From Chryseobacterium salipaludis (GTDB lineage Bacteria > Bacteroidota > Bacteroidia > Flavobacteriales > Weeksellaceae): a stretch of DNA of 64,000 nucleotides. The stretch covers positions 530,357 to 594,356 of the forward strand of contig NZ_JALHKS010000002.1 of the NCBI RefSeq assembly GCF_022968825.1. Direction: 5' to 3'. A program made the position numbers and the translations under genes. The notes below the pieces were generated by a model. The model did not search any database, was not told the DNA's origin, and saw only the letters and a program-made list of their open reading frames with translations. Each line of letters begins with the position of its first letter. Position 1 is the first letter of the stretch. Of the stretch, positions 34,662 through 44,994 are shown piece by piece.

Positions 34662-35282
34662 TTGATAAAGTTGAAGAAAAAATGGACGAAATACGCCATT
34701 GAAGCTGGTTGCGATGAAGTCGGGCGCGGTTGCCTTGCCGGGCCGGTCGTAGCCGCAGCAGTAATTCTGAAAAAAAATTTTAAGCAAAATTTAGTTAACG
34801 ATTCTAAAAAGTTAACAGCACTGAGAAGGCTGGAACTGGATGAGGTTATTAAAAAAGGCTGCGTGGCCTGGGCTGTTGCCGAACTGCCGCCGGCGTATAT
34901 CGACGAGCATAATATTCTCAATGCGAGCATTCATGCCATGCATCACGCTTTGGGCAATTTAGAGGTACAGCCCGAAGTCATCTTAGTGGACGGCAACCGC
35001 TTTCATCCCTACCGCGATGTACCGCACGAATGTATTGTGAAAGGTGATGCCAAATTGCTATCGATCGCATGCGCTTCTATTCTCGCGAAGAATTACCGTG
35101 ATGCAATGATGATTAAGTTACACGATGAATTTCCGCATTACGGCTGGAACCGCAATATGGGTTATGCGACGAAGGCGCATCAGCAGGGTCTGATTGATTT
35201 TGGACCGACGATCTACCACCGCCGGTCTTTCAGGCTGGATTATTCAGTGGCAGAAGAAGTTGCTATAGAAATGGAAATGTAG
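34662..35282 (+). CDS. rnhB: Ribonuclease HII
   Basis: 206-residue enzyme that nicks RNA in RNA-DNA hybrids and removes misinserted ribonucleotides. The metal site is GCDEVGRGCLAGP (Asp and Glu near residue 19) with further acidic residues in VDGN (Asp about 109) and the segment CASILAKNYRD with the family Asp. No ATG precedes the motif in frame: after the stop at 34650 the only starts are TTG 34662 and TTG 34671. I use 34662, since it agrees with the family length. A palindromic terminator follows. Confidence 0.94.
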   Translation: MIKLKKKWTKYAIEAGCDEVGRGCLAGPVVAAAVILKKNFKQNLVNDSKKLTALRRLELDEVIKKGCVAWAVAELPPAYIDEHNILNASIHAMHHALGNLEVQPEVILVDGNRFHPYRDVPHECIVKGDAKLLSIACASILAKNYRDAMMIKLHDEFPHYGWNRNMGYATKAHQQGLIDFGPTIYHRRSFRLDYSVAEEVAIEMEM

Positions 35283-35310
35283 TTGGAGATTATAACTAAA
35301 ATACAAATAG

Positions 35311-35345
35311 AACGCGGCACCGGAATATTCCGGTGCCGCGTTTTA
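35311..35345. terminator. Bidirectional terminator between rnhB and yidC
   Basis: A 32-base perfect palindrome: left half AACGCGGCACCGGAAT at 35311-35326, right half at 35327-35342, followed by TTTT on the plus strand. It sits between convergent genes. Confidence 0.88.
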
Positions 35346-35360
35346 CCTTAGTCGTTACAA

Positions 35361-37163
35361 TTATTTCTTGCGTTTTTGTTGCTGCTGTTGCTGCATCCTC
35401 TGTTGTTCCTGTGCCTGCTCCATCATCTCCCGCATGCGCTTCTGGAAACGGCCTTCTTTCTTCGGCTCTTTCTGCTTGTTGGCCTGAATCTGTGCATGTA
35501 TTTTCTTCTCATCCAAAATCCAGTACTTAATCACCAAAATAATCAGAATGTTAATTCCATTGGACACAAAGTAGTACCAGGATAACCCGGAAGCGGCCGT
35601 GTTCAGGAAGAACATAAAGAAGATCGGGAAGATGTACATCAGTACCTTCATGTTCGGCATTCCCTCCTGCGTGGGCTGCTGCATATTTCCGGCGGTCATC
35701 ATGGTATAAATCAAGACCACGATGGTACACATAATTGCGAACAAACTCAAATGATCTCCCAATAACGGGATGGTAAACGGAAGTTTGATCACATCGTCAT
35801 AAGCCGTCAGGTCTTTGGCGAACCAGAAACTCTTGCCGCGCAGATCAATCATATTCGGGAAGAAACGGAAGAGCGCGTAGAAAATCGGCACCTGCAGTAA
35901 ACCCGGTAAACAGCCGGCCATCTGATTCACACCGGCCTTTCGGTACACGGCCATCGTTTCCTGCTGCTTGCGCATTGGGTCTGCATCTTTAAATTTAGCA
36001 TTCACTTCGTCGATTTCCGGACGAATCACCCGCATCATCGCGCTCAGTTTGTGTTGCTTAAACATCACCGGCGACAGGATAATTTTCACGATAATCGTCA
36101 TCAGGAAAATAACCCAACCGGCGGTAAGTCCCCAGCTGCTGATGATATTGTACATCGGAATAAAGAACCAGCGGTTCAGCGATCCAATGAACGACCAGCC
36201 CAATGGCAATAATTCATCGAAGTTTTTATCGTACTGTTTCAGTAATGGCAAATCCAGCGGAACAAAATACCATTTGAAATTCTGGTTCAGTTCGTTTCCG
36301 GCTAAATCCACAGAGCCGTTGAAATTAAATTTCTTCAGATATTCTCCTTCCTCGATCACATCCTGATATCCGTTCGAATTTTTAAAACCGGTTTGCGGTT
36401 CAATGACCATGGCGAAAAACTGCTGCTTAATAGCGAGCCAGTTCAGCGTTTCCTTTGGTTCCTCCATAGAGGTCCGGCCGTCGTAATCGAAACTTTTATA
36501 GTTATCAAAAGCATAGTTAAACTCTGTGTGAGATTGCTCCTGGCTGCGGCCTTTCTCCTGCTGACGCGCCGTGAAATCCCAGATGAAGTTTGCTTTGGAA
36601 TCGGAAACCAGCTGGCCGAGGCCCTGCGTTTTTACATTAAAATCGACGGTGTATTTATCCAGTAGTGTATAAATAAACTGAATAACAGCGCCATTGGCAT
36701 TTGCTTGCAGTGTTACGGTATTGCCGTTTTGACTCGGTGTAAAAACAAGGTCCTTGGTATTAAAAGTTTTCCCTGTCTTGTCGCGGAACTGGAAACCATA
36801 AGACGAATTGTTTTTCTGGAAAAGCAACAGGTCTTTATCGTTGGTATCGCTTTTAGGATTGTACGCGTGATATTCATTTAGTTTCACGGACGAAAGCTGG
36901 CCACCCAGCGTTGAAATCGAAAGCGTAAGTTCCTTGTTTTTAAGTTCAACCTGCTGAATGGAAGTGGTTTGCACACTGTCATTCAGGTTGGTAATCGTCG
37001 CAGGTTTGGTCGCTTCGTTCGGCGCCTGGGTTACTGTTTTGTTAACTGGTGGTTGCTCGGGCTGCTCTTTGGACTGGAAATACATCATGGCACCCATGAC
37101 GATTAAAGTAAAAAGCATAAAGAACATCAGCTGTTTCTTATCTACACCGTTGTTTTGCTGCAT
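35361..37163 (-). CDS. yidC: Membrane protein insertase YidC
   Basis: 600-residue inner membrane insertase. An N-terminal helix is followed by a large beta-sandwich periplasmic domain (about residues 60-340) and then the five-helix core, with WFFIPMYNIISSWGLTAGW, the conserved Arg region in SPVMFKQHKLSAMMRVIRPE-like cytosolic hairpin and YALFRFFPNMIDLRG. The C-terminal tail is strongly Gln/Lys/Arg rich (EQAQEQQRMQQQQQQKRKK), which may help contact with the ribosome. It lies downstream of pyrG on the same strand, but a terminator separates them. TAATTTTG at 37234-37241 is its likely -7 box. Confidence 0.97.
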   Translation of the reverse strand: MQQNNGVDKKQLMFFMLFTLIVMGAMMYFQSKEQPEQPPVNKTVTQAPNEATKPATITNLNDSVQTTSIQQVELKNKELTLSISTLGGQLSSVKLNEYHAYNPKSDTNDKDLLLFQKNNSSYGFQFRDKTGKTFNTKDLVFTPSQNGNTVTLQANANGAVIQFIYTLLDKYTVDFNVKTQGLGQLVSDSKANFIWDFTARQQEKGRSQEQSHTEFNYAFDNYKSFDYDGRTSMEEPKETLNWLAIKQQFFAMVIEPQTGFKNSNGYQDVIEEGEYLKKFNFNGSVDLAGNELNQNFKWYFVPLDLPLLKQYDKNFDELLPLGWSFIGSLNRWFFIPMYNIISSWGLTAGWVIFLMTIIVKIILSPVMFKQHKLSAMMRVIRPEIDEVNAKFKDADPMRKQQETMAVYRKAGVNQMAGCLPGLLQVPIFYALFRFFPNMIDLRGKSFWFAKDLTAYDDVIKLPFTIPLLGDHLSLFAIMCTIVVLIYTMMTAGNMQQPTQEGMPNMKVLMYIFPIFFMFFLNTAASGLSWYYFVSNGINILIILVIKYWILDEKKIHAQIQANKQKEPKKEGRFQKRMREMMEQAQEQQRMQQQQQQKRKK

Positions 37164-37233
37164 TATAAATTTAATTTTAAGATAAAAGGAAACGGCTGTT
37201 CAATGCCCGTTTTTCCCCTAAAATTTCGGCTGA

Positions 37234-37241
37234 CAAAATTA
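37234..37241 (-). promoter_or_regulatory. -7 element of yidC
   Basis: TAATTTTG on the minus strand, 70 bases before the start codon. Confidence 0.45.
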
Positions 37242-37281
37242 CTGAAATTTTTGGCAATCACGAATTATGTGGCTGGTAATT

Positions 37282-37322
37282 AAAAAAGAAGGTGATAAAA
37301 GTTCCAAAACTTTTATCACCTT
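37282..37322 (-). terminator. Terminator of pyrG
   Basis: A 15-bp perfect minus-strand stem AAGGTGATAAAAGTT / AACTTTTATCACCTT with a TTGG loop, followed by CTTTTTT, five bases past the stop. Confidence 0.92.
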
Positions 37323-37326
37323 GGTA

Positions 37327-38934
37327 TTATTTATTGGCCGCGGCGGTAATCAGCGCTTTGAAGAGCGGGTGCGGTTGCGCCACCGTACTTTTGTATTCCG
37401 GGTGGTATTGCACACCAATATAGAAGGGATGGTCTTTCAGTTCAAGGGTTTCCACAAGATTGGTTTCGGGGTTGAAACCGGTAGGAACCAAACCATTCTT
37501 TTCGAAATCTTCGCGGAATTCGGAATTAAATTCATAGCGGTGGCGGTGGCGTTCCGAAATATTTTTGCTGCTATAAATTCCCTGGAGTCTGGAACCGTTT
37601 TTCAGTGAGCATTTCCAGGCACCCAGACGCATGGTGCCTCCTTTGTCTACCACGTTTTTTTGCTCTTCCATCAAAGAAATAACCGGCTCCGGCGTAGAAG
37701 TGTCGAATTCCATGGAATTGGCTTTTGCCATTCCGAGTACATTGCGCGCAAATTCAATGGTCATAATCTGCATCCCCAGACAAATGCCGAGCAATGGGAT
37801 TTTCTGTAAACGCGCATATTCTGCGGCAGCGATTTTTCCTTCGATCCCGCGGTCACCGAAGCCCGGCGCGATCAGCATGCCGTCCACACCGTTTAAGGCT
37901 TCGGCTATATTTTCCTTCGTAAGTTCACCGCTGTACACCCAACGGATTTTCACTTCGGTATCGAGTTCTGCACCTGCATGAATAAAAGCTTCGGCAATGG
38001 ATTTATAAGAATCCTGCAGTGAAACATATTTTCCCACCAAAGCAATTTCCACTTTGCGCTTGGGGCTTTTGTATTTTTTCAGGAAGTTTTTCCAGTCCGT
38101 AAGATTGGCTTCACCTTCTGATTTCAGATTCAGCTCTTTCAGAACCACATCATCAAAGTGTTGTTTCTGCAGCGCAAGCGGAACTTCATAAATCGTTTCC
38201 ATGTCTTTGCACTCGATCACGTTCTCCAAGGGTACGTTACAGAACTGGGCCAATTTGGCGCGCTGTTCTTTCGGGATTTTATGTTCGGTACGGCAAACCA
38301 GAACATCTGCCTGAATTCCGGACTCCATCAGTTGGCGCACGGAGTGCTGAGAGGGTTTTGTTTTGAGTTCTCCGCTGGCGGCCAGATAGGGCAGCAGCGT
38401 GAGGTGAATCACCATTGAATTGTGTTCGCCCAATTCCCAGCGTAATTGTCGGACGCTTTCAATATACGGCAGCGACTCAATATCGCCAACGGTTCCGCCA
38501 ATTTCGGTAATGATGATATCGTAATTCTGCTTGGCTAAAATTTTAATGCGGCGCTTAATCTCATTGGTAATATGCGGAATTACCTGCACTGTTTTGCCTA
38601 AAAAATCACCTTTTCTTTCCTTTTCAATAACAGTCTGGTAAATTTTACCGGTCGTCACATTATTATTTTGTGATGTTTTGGAGTTGAGGAAGCGCTCGTA
38701 ATGTCCCAGATCCAGGTCGGTTTCGGCACCGTCTTCGGTTACATAGCATTCCCCATGTTCATAGGGATTCAGGGTGCCCGGGTCGATATTGATGTAGGGG
38801 TCGAGTTTTTGAATGGTAACGTTGAAGCCGCGTGATTTAAGAAGTAAACCCAGTGATGCTGCTACAATTCCCTTACCCAGTGAGGACGTAACACCGCCCG
38901 TAACGAAAATGTATTTCGTGTTCTTTTTACTCAT
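37327..38934 (-). CDS. pyrG: CTP synthase
   Basis: 535-residue enzyme that aminates UTP to CTP with glutamine. Start at 38934 (MSKKNTKYIF). The synthetase domain opens with VTGGVTSSLGKG (ATP loop) and contains DPYINIDPGTLNPYEHGEC. The glutaminase domain has the nucleophile elbow LLGICLGMQ (Cys near 380) and the His-Glu pair in GVQYHPEY. All key residues are intact. With the dihydroorotase at the left edge it belongs to pyrimidine synthesis, though the genes are far apart. TAACTTTG at 38950-38957 is an exact promoter box. Confidence 0.98.
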   Translation of the reverse strand: MSKKNTKYIFVTGGVTSSLGKGIVAASLGLLLKSRGFNVTIQKLDPYINIDPGTLNPYEHGECYVTEDGAETDLDLGHYERFLNSKTSQNNNVTTGKIYQTVIEKERKGDFLGKTVQVIPHITNEIKRRIKILAKQNYDIIITEIGGTVGDIESLPYIESVRQLRWELGEHNSMVIHLTLLPYLAASGELKTKPSQHSVRQLMESGIQADVLVCRTEHKIPKEQRAKLAQFCNVPLENVIECKDMETIYEVPLALQKQHFDDVVLKELNLKSEGEANLTDWKNFLKKYKSPKRKVEIALVGKYVSLQDSYKSIAEAFIHAGAELDTEVKIRWVYSGELTKENIAEALNGVDGMLIAPGFGDRGIEGKIAAAEYARLQKIPLLGICLGMQIMTIEFARNVLGMAKANSMEFDTSTPEPVISLMEEQKNVVDKGGTMRLGAWKCSLKNGSRLQGIYSSKNISERHRHRYEFNSEFREDFEKNGLVPTGFNPETNLVETLELKDHPFYIGVQYHPEYKSTVAQPHPLFKALITAAANK

Positions 38935-38949
38935 TAGATTTGGTTTGCG

Positions 38950-38957
38950 CAAAGTTA
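38950..38957 (-). promoter_or_regulatory. -7 element of pyrG
   Basis: TAACTTTG on the minus strand, 16 bases before the start codon. Confidence 0.6.
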
Positions 38958-39143
38958 GGGGATTTTGAAAGACAGGGCAAATAATGACTCTGTTAATCGG
39001 TTTTTAATTTCTTCGGCCTTCGCTTGAAAAATTACAGACAAGCAGAAGGTGGCGGCTTTTTTGCTGTGATGGCGAAGGCATGTATAATTTTCAGTGTTAA
39101 AAAAACAAGCCACCGTTTTGCTGACCCATCTTTAACCACCTGC

Positions 39144-39956
39144 ATGAAAAGAAATAAAATTCCACTTAATGTCCGGGCGCTGCTGCTGTTTTCGCTCGTC
39201 TTCGGATTGGTGTATATGGGTTCGCTGTGGCATGCCTCGTCGTTACATGCCGTGCCTTCCTTTGCTTTTTCTTTTGAGAATTATATTCCCTTTCTGCCGT
39301 GGACGATTATTCCGTATCTCTCCAGCGGCTTTTTCTTTTGTTATGTTTTTCTGCGGATACACTCCAGGAAGGAATTATTTCTTTACCTGAAGCGTCTTCT
39401 GTTTATCACCATTGTAGCGGGAATCTGTTTTTTCGTGTTTCCTTTGCAATATTCTGTGGCTAAACCTGATGTGCCTGAACCCACCTTCCGCCTGTTTTTC
39501 TGGTTGTTGCACGCTGTGGATGATCCGTATAATCAGGCGCCTTCGCTCCACGTGGCGCTGGCTTTTGCATTCTGGACGGTGCTGGGATATCAGCATTCCA
39601 AATGGCGGTATGCGATTGCCGGCTGGCTGATTTTAGTGGGATTGTCCACGCTCACTACCTTCCAGCATCATATTATTGATTTGCTGGCCGGAAGCGTGCT
39701 TGCGCACCTGAGCTTTGTAATTTTTCCAAGGCCGGAAGTGGGTTTCCGGAACAGGCACGTGGCAAATTTTATTTTTCTGAGCGCGTGGCTTACGGTTTCT
39801 GCGGCGTTTCTGCTGGCAGAGTTTTATGATGTATCGTGGCTGAATTTGTTCTGGCTGGCCGGTTTTATGTTCGCAGCGGGCTATCAGCTTCAGCGAAATT
39901 CGGTGTACTTACTGAAATTACTGCCGGTGAATCTGGCAGACGAAAAATCCAAATAG
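39144..39956 (+). CDS. PAP2-family phosphatase, membrane
   Basis: 270 residues with six hydrophobic helices. The start at 39144 (MKRNKIPLNVRALLLF) fits; upstream codons are unconvincing. Acid-phosphatase motifs of the PAP2 superfamily are visible: APSLHVALA (motif 2, with the His) and TTFQHHIIDLLAGSVLAH (motif 3, with His and Asp). Such proteins remove phosphate from lipid phosphates or transfer headgroups (the inositol phosphorylceramide synthase-like branch); the substrate cannot be read from the sequence. Followed by a GC hairpin and radA. Confidence 0.85.
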   Translation: MKRNKIPLNVRALLLFSLVFGLVYMGSLWHASSLHAVPSFAFSFENYIPFLPWTIIPYLSSGFFFCYVFLRIHSRKELFLYLKRLLFITIVAGICFFVFPLQYSVAKPDVPEPTFRLFFWLLHAVDDPYNQAPSLHVALAFAFWTVLGYQHSKWRYAIAGWLILVGLSTLTTFQHHIIDLLAGSVLAHLSFVIFPRPEVGFRNRHVANFIFLSAWLTVSAAFLLAEFYDVSWLNLFWLAGFMFAAGYQLQRNSVYLLKLLPVNLADEKSK

Positions 39957-40022
39957 CCAAATCTTCGGCATTTCCACTGAAGAACGGCTTTGCGAAAATA
40001 GCCGGGATGGAAGCGGCATCCT

Positions 40023-40052
40023 CCCGGCAGCGCGTCAGCGCTGCCGGGAGAT
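40023..40052. repeat. GC-rich perfect hairpin between the PAP2 and radA genes
   Basis: A 13-bp perfect stem CTCCCGGCAGCGC / GCGCTGCCGGGAG with a GTCA loop and no T-run after it. Confidence 0.65.
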
Positions 40053-40150
40053 ACAGTGTACAGCCCGACGGTGTGTGAAAGAAAGAACTGCTTTTCCGGC
40101 TCCTTATTATTTACCTGTTTCATTTCAAAAAAAATCAGGAAATTCGCAGT

Positions 40151-41497
40151 ATGGCAAAATTGAAAACGGCATATTTCTGCCAGAACTGTGGTGCGCAATA
40201 TCCGCAGTGGCTGGGACAGTGTAAAAATTGCGGAGCGTGGAATACCCTGGTGGAGGAAATCGTGGAAAAAGCACCGGCCCGCAGTACGGCGGAACGCTCG
40301 CGGCAGCATATCATTAATATTATCGAGGTGGAAACCCAGGAGGAGCCGCGCATTGCAACGCCTTCGGAGGAGCTCAACCGTGTGCTGGGCGGCGGTATTG
40401 TGCTCGGTTCCGTGACGCTGATCGGTGGGGAGCCCGGCATCGGAAAATCAACGCTATTGCTGCAGCTGGCGCTGAAAATGAAAAAGAAAATCCTGTATGT
40501 TTCGGGAGAGGAAAGTGCGTCGCAGATTAAAATGCGGGCAGACCGCCTGACCGATTTGCAGAACCCGAATTGTTTTCTGTTTACGGAAACATCGGTAGAT
40601 AAAATTCTGCACGAAGCACGAAAATTAAAGCCTGATTTCGTGATTATAGATTCGATCCAAACCCTGCAGTCGCAGCAGATTGAAAGTTCGCCGGGAACGG
40701 TTTCCCAGATTCGGGAATGCTCCAATGAAATCATCAAGTTTGCGAAAGATACGAACACGCCGGTGTTCCTGGTAGGACACATTACAAAAGACGGGCAGAT
40801 TGCCGGACCCAAAGTGCTGGAGCACATGGTGGATGTGGTGCTGAACTTCGATGGTGACCGGAATCATTTGTTCCGCTTATTACGCTCGTCCAAAAACCGT
40901 TTTGGTTCTACGGCTGAAATCGGTATCTATGAAATGGTATCGCAGGGTCTGAAAGAGATTAAAAATCCGTCGGAAATTTTAATTACAAAGAAATTTGAAG
41001 AACTGAGTGGAAACTCCGTGGCCGTGACGCTGGAAGGAAACCGCCCGATGCTGATTGAAATTCAGGCGCTGGTGAGTACGGCCGTGTACGGAACGCCGCA
41101 GCGCAGCTGTACCGGTTTCGATGCCAAGCGACTGAATATGCTGCTGGCTGTACTGGAAAAGCGCGCCGGTTTTCAGCTGGGTGCAAAAGACGTTTTCCTG
41201 AATATTACCGGCGGAATCAAAACCGGCGATCCGGCGCTGGATCTGGCAGTGGTGGCTTCTATTTTATCCTCCAATGAAGATATAGCCATTTCGGAACATT
41301 ACTGTTTTGCCGGCGAAATAGGCCTGAGCGGGGAAATCCGTCCGGTGCCACAAATTGAACAACGCATCTCGGAGGCAGAGAAGCTGGGGTATGAGCGGAT
41401 TTTCCTGTCAAATCTGAATAAGATTTCAAAGAAGAAATACGGAATTCAGCTGGTGGAAGTGAGCAAGATCGAGGATTTTCATGAGTTGTTGTTTTAG
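40151..41497 (+). CDS. radA: DNA repair protein RadA
   Basis: 448-residue hexameric helicase that extends recombination intermediates. In order: an N-terminal C4 zinc finger (CQNCGAQYPQWLGQCKNCG, residues 11-29), a RecA-like ATPase with GGEPGIGKST, the RadA-specific KNRFG motif (KNRFGSTAEIG), and a Lon-like C-terminal domain (GLSGEIRPVPQIEQRISEA). The serine-lysine protease dyad of Lon is not expected in RadA. Normal length, all parts intact. It is followed at 49 bases by the AcpH-like gene. Confidence 0.97.
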   Translation: MAKLKTAYFCQNCGAQYPQWLGQCKNCGAWNTLVEEIVEKAPARSTAERSRQHIINIIEVETQEEPRIATPSEELNRVLGGGIVLGSVTLIGGEPGIGKSTLLLQLALKMKKKILYVSGEESASQIKMRADRLTDLQNPNCFLFTETSVDKILHEARKLKPDFVIIDSIQTLQSQQIESSPGTVSQIRECSNEIIKFAKDTNTPVFLVGHITKDGQIAGPKVLEHMVDVVLNFDGDRNHLFRLLRSSKNRFGSTAEIGIYEMVSQGLKEIKNPSEILITKKFEELSGNSVAVTLEGNRPMLIEIQALVSTAVYGTPQRSCTGFDAKRLNMLLAVLEKRAGFQLGAKDVFLNITGGIKTGDPALDLAVVASILSSNEDIAISEHYCFAGEIGLSGEIRPVPQIEQRISEAEKLGYERIFLSNLNKISKKKYGIQLVEVSKIEDFHELLF

Positions 41498-41546
41498 CGT
41501 GAATGTATTTTAAACTGTTATAAGCCGGTTGAGCGGTATCAGGCCC

Positions 41547-42146
41547 ATGAATTACCTAGCGCACTCTTATCTTTCCTACAGCGATCCGCAGATTGTGGGT
41601 CAGTTCCTGCAGGATTTTATCCGAAATAAAGATCGGTTTCTATATCCTACGGAAATTCAGCAGGGGATCCGGCTGCACCGCGCGATTGATACTTTCACGG
41701 ATGCACACCCGGTCATTCATGAAGCGAAGAAACTCTTTAGCCCGCTGGTTCGTTTATACGCCGGTGCTTTTGTGGATGTGGCCATGGATTATTTTTTAGC
41801 CAATGGATTACAGGAGCATGAACTGAGGGAACATACGGCGCGGGTTTGTCAGGCATTACGAAATCACCAGTCTTTACTGCCGCCCGGCCTGCTGCGGATG
41901 CTGGAAAGCATGGAACGCGACCAATGGCTGAACCAATACCGAACAGAACTCGGAATTAAATACGCGATGCAGAATGTCTTGAACAAAGCCACGTATTTGG
42001 AAAAAGACCTGGCGGTGCACGATTTATTTCTGTATTACAAAGACGAACTCGAGGTTTATTTTCATGATTTCTTTCCGGAATTGCTGGCTTACGTAGCGGA
42101 AGTGAATGACAGTTTTCAGGAAAATGATGATGCTGCAAAAAAGTAA
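41547..42146 (+). CDS. Acyl carrier protein phosphodiesterase-family protein (AcpH-like)
   Basis: 199 residues with the start at 41547 (MNYLAHSYLS); an in-frame TTG at 41529 is less likely. The N-terminal NYLAHSYLSYSDPQIVGQFL, the HRAIDTFTDAHPV segment and VDVAMDYFLA (the His and Asp residues of the HD-like fold) mark the ACP phosphodiesterase family (DUF479). Escherichia coli AcpH removes the phosphopantetheine arm from ACP; close function here is likely but not proven. It is on the same strand as radA and may be read through from it. Confidence 0.88.
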   Translation: MNYLAHSYLSYSDPQIVGQFLQDFIRNKDRFLYPTEIQQGIRLHRAIDTFTDAHPVIHEAKKLFSPLVRLYAGAFVDVAMDYFLANGLQEHELREHTARVCQALRNHQSLLPPGLLRMLESMERDQWLNQYRTELGIKYAMQNVLNKATYLEKDLAVHDLFLYYKDELEVYFHDFFPELLAYVAEVNDSFQENDDAAKK

Positions 42147-42235
42147 GGCTGCCCGTACGGGGAAGCCTATACAAGTTAAATGATCTGCCAAATTTACAGG
42201 TGGAATCACCTTAAGGGTGTCATATTTTCCACTGG

Positions 42236-42255
42236 CTGTCACTGGCATATATTTA
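42236..42255 (+). promoter_or_regulatory. Candidate heat-shock promoter region of groES
   Basis: CTGTCACTGGCA at 42236-42247 is followed by a TATATTTA -7-like box (42248-42255), 38 bases before the start. A second TGTCA lies 18 bases further up (42218-42222). No CIRCE (TTAGCACTC) element is present. The heat-shock role is inferred from the genes. Confidence 0.35.
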
Positions 42256-42293
42256 GTGCAAAGCAAGGTCAAACTAACTAAAAATTAAGAGAT

Positions 42294-42572
42294 ATGTCAG
42301 TAAATTTCAAACCTTTGGCAGACCGCGTGCTTGTGGAGCCTACTGCCGCTGAAACCACGACCGCTTCAGGTATTATCATCCCCGATACAGCTAAAGAAAA
42401 ACCACAGGAAGGAACCGTGGTGGCTGTGGGACCAGGTAAAAAAGATGAGCCGACTACTGTACAGGTAGGAGACAAAGTGTTGTATGGCAAGTATTCAGGC
42501 TCTGAGCTTAAACTGGACGGAAAAGATTATCTGATCGTAAAAGAGGGAGATCTGCTGGGAATTATTGGCTAA
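42294..42572 (+). CDS. groES: Co-chaperonin GroES
   Basis: 92-residue lid protein of the GroEL chamber. It has the usual opening [12 protein letters not shown], the mobile loop [20 protein letters not shown] (residues 19-38) whose hydrophobic IIIP binds GroEL, and the closing [14 protein letters not shown]. It starts a heat-shock operon whose groEL partner is displaced by an inserted four-helix-bundle gene; the first inverted repeat of the insert starts directly after the stop codon. Confidence 0.98.
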   Translation: MSVNFKPLADRVLVEPTAAETTTASGIIIPDTAKEKPQEGTVVAVGPGKKDEPTTVQVGDKVLYGKYSGSELKLDGKDYLIVKEGDLLGIIG

Positions 42573-42597
42573 TGGCTTCTGGCTTTTAGCAGATGGC
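42573..42597 (+). repeat. Left inverted repeat of the insert between groES and groEL
   Basis: TGGCTTCTGGCTTTTAGC plus AGATGGC; 20 of 25 bases match the reverse complement of 43018-43042. Confidence 0.75.
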
Positions 42598-42629
42598 TTT
42601 GTTTGCGCTAATATTTAAAAACTCGACTT

Positions 42630-42986
42630 ATGAGAGATTTTAAAAAGTTCGAAGTATGGCAACTAAGTCATCAGCTAACATTAAAAATTTATTCTTCAAC
42701 GAAAAGTTTTCCCAAGGAAGAAGTTTTCGGGTTAACATCGCAGATTAGGAAGTCATTTGCTTCAGTTGGATATAATATCTCAGAAGGAAGTGGAAGGAAT
42801 TCAGACAAGGAATTTTCAAATTTCATCAATATTGCCTTAGGATCATCCAATGAGGCGGAGAACCAGTTAATGCTTGCCAAAGATTTAGGCTACATTAATG
42901 AAGATGACTATTTAATTTTTTTAACGGAGTTGACTATTTTGAAAAAAAAGCTCGTTACCCTTTGGAATAGACTAAACGGAAATTAA
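42630..42986 (+). CDS. Four-helix-bundle protein of the 23S rRNA intervening-sequence/Avd-like family
   Basis: 118 residues with the family start [20 protein letters not shown] and the highly conserved core [20 protein letters not shown] (residues 35-54), then [19 protein letters not shown]. Family members are encoded in intervening sequences of 23S rRNA genes, scattered in Bacteroidota chromosomes, or serve as Avd accessory proteins of diversity-generating retroelements. The basic pentameric barrel of Avd binds nucleic acid. No reverse transcriptase or variable repeat is nearby. It sits between groES and groEL, flanked by inverted repeats, and is more A+T-rich than both chaperonin genes. Confidence 0.9.
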   Translation: MRDFKKFEVWQLSHQLTLKIYSSTKSFPKEEVFGLTSQIRKSFASVGYNISEGSGRNSDKEFSNFINIALGSSNEAENQLMLAKDLGYINEDDYLIFLTELTILKKKLVTLWNRLNGN

Positions 42987-43017
42987 AAATAATTATTAAA
43001 ATTTGCGGCTTGCGAAC

Positions 43018-44683
<1,666 letters not shown>

Positions 44684-44709
44684 GAAACATTCTTTTCATA
44701 ATAAATAGG

Positions 44710-44743
44710 AAATCCGTTCGGCTTTTGCCGGGCGGATTTTTTG
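44710..44743 (+). terminator. Terminator after groEL
   Basis: Stem AAATCCG / CGGATTT, extended by inner GGC / GCC pairs around a TTTT loop, followed by TTTTTGT. Confidence 0.85.
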
Positions 44744-44944
44744 TGTTGCCGGAATTTTTTGTAGCCACCTCGTTAGATTGACGAGATAGCGCTCCGTTCA
44801 TACTCCTCGCGCCGGTGCCCAAACCTCTGCTTGCTGTGGCAACCACTGGGATCAGGACTATGGGAACCTATTACCTGGCTGGAGTTTATTGTAAAGGGAA
44901 AGTCTCACCTCATTTTAAGCAGAAATAAAACCTGAAAGGTCTTT
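44744..44944. other. Non-coding gap between groEL and dsbD
   Basis: No gene found in the 311-base space between the stops of groEL and dsbD beyond the two terminators. A small palindrome CTCGTTAGATTGACGAG (44769-44785) recalls the TCTCGTC/GACGAGA arms of the 4088-4235 element, and CTATCTCGTC can be read on the minus strand across it. The rest shows no pattern I recognise. Confidence 0.4.
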
Positions 44945-44947
44945 CAC

Positions 44948-44974
44948 AAAAAAACCAGGCATCAAGCCTGGCTC
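44948..44974 (-). terminator. Terminator of dsbD
   Basis: Minus-strand stem AGCCAGGC / GCCTGG around TTGAT, followed by seven T. Confidence 0.85.
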
Positions 44975-44994
44975 TATTTAAATTGCAAGTTCTA

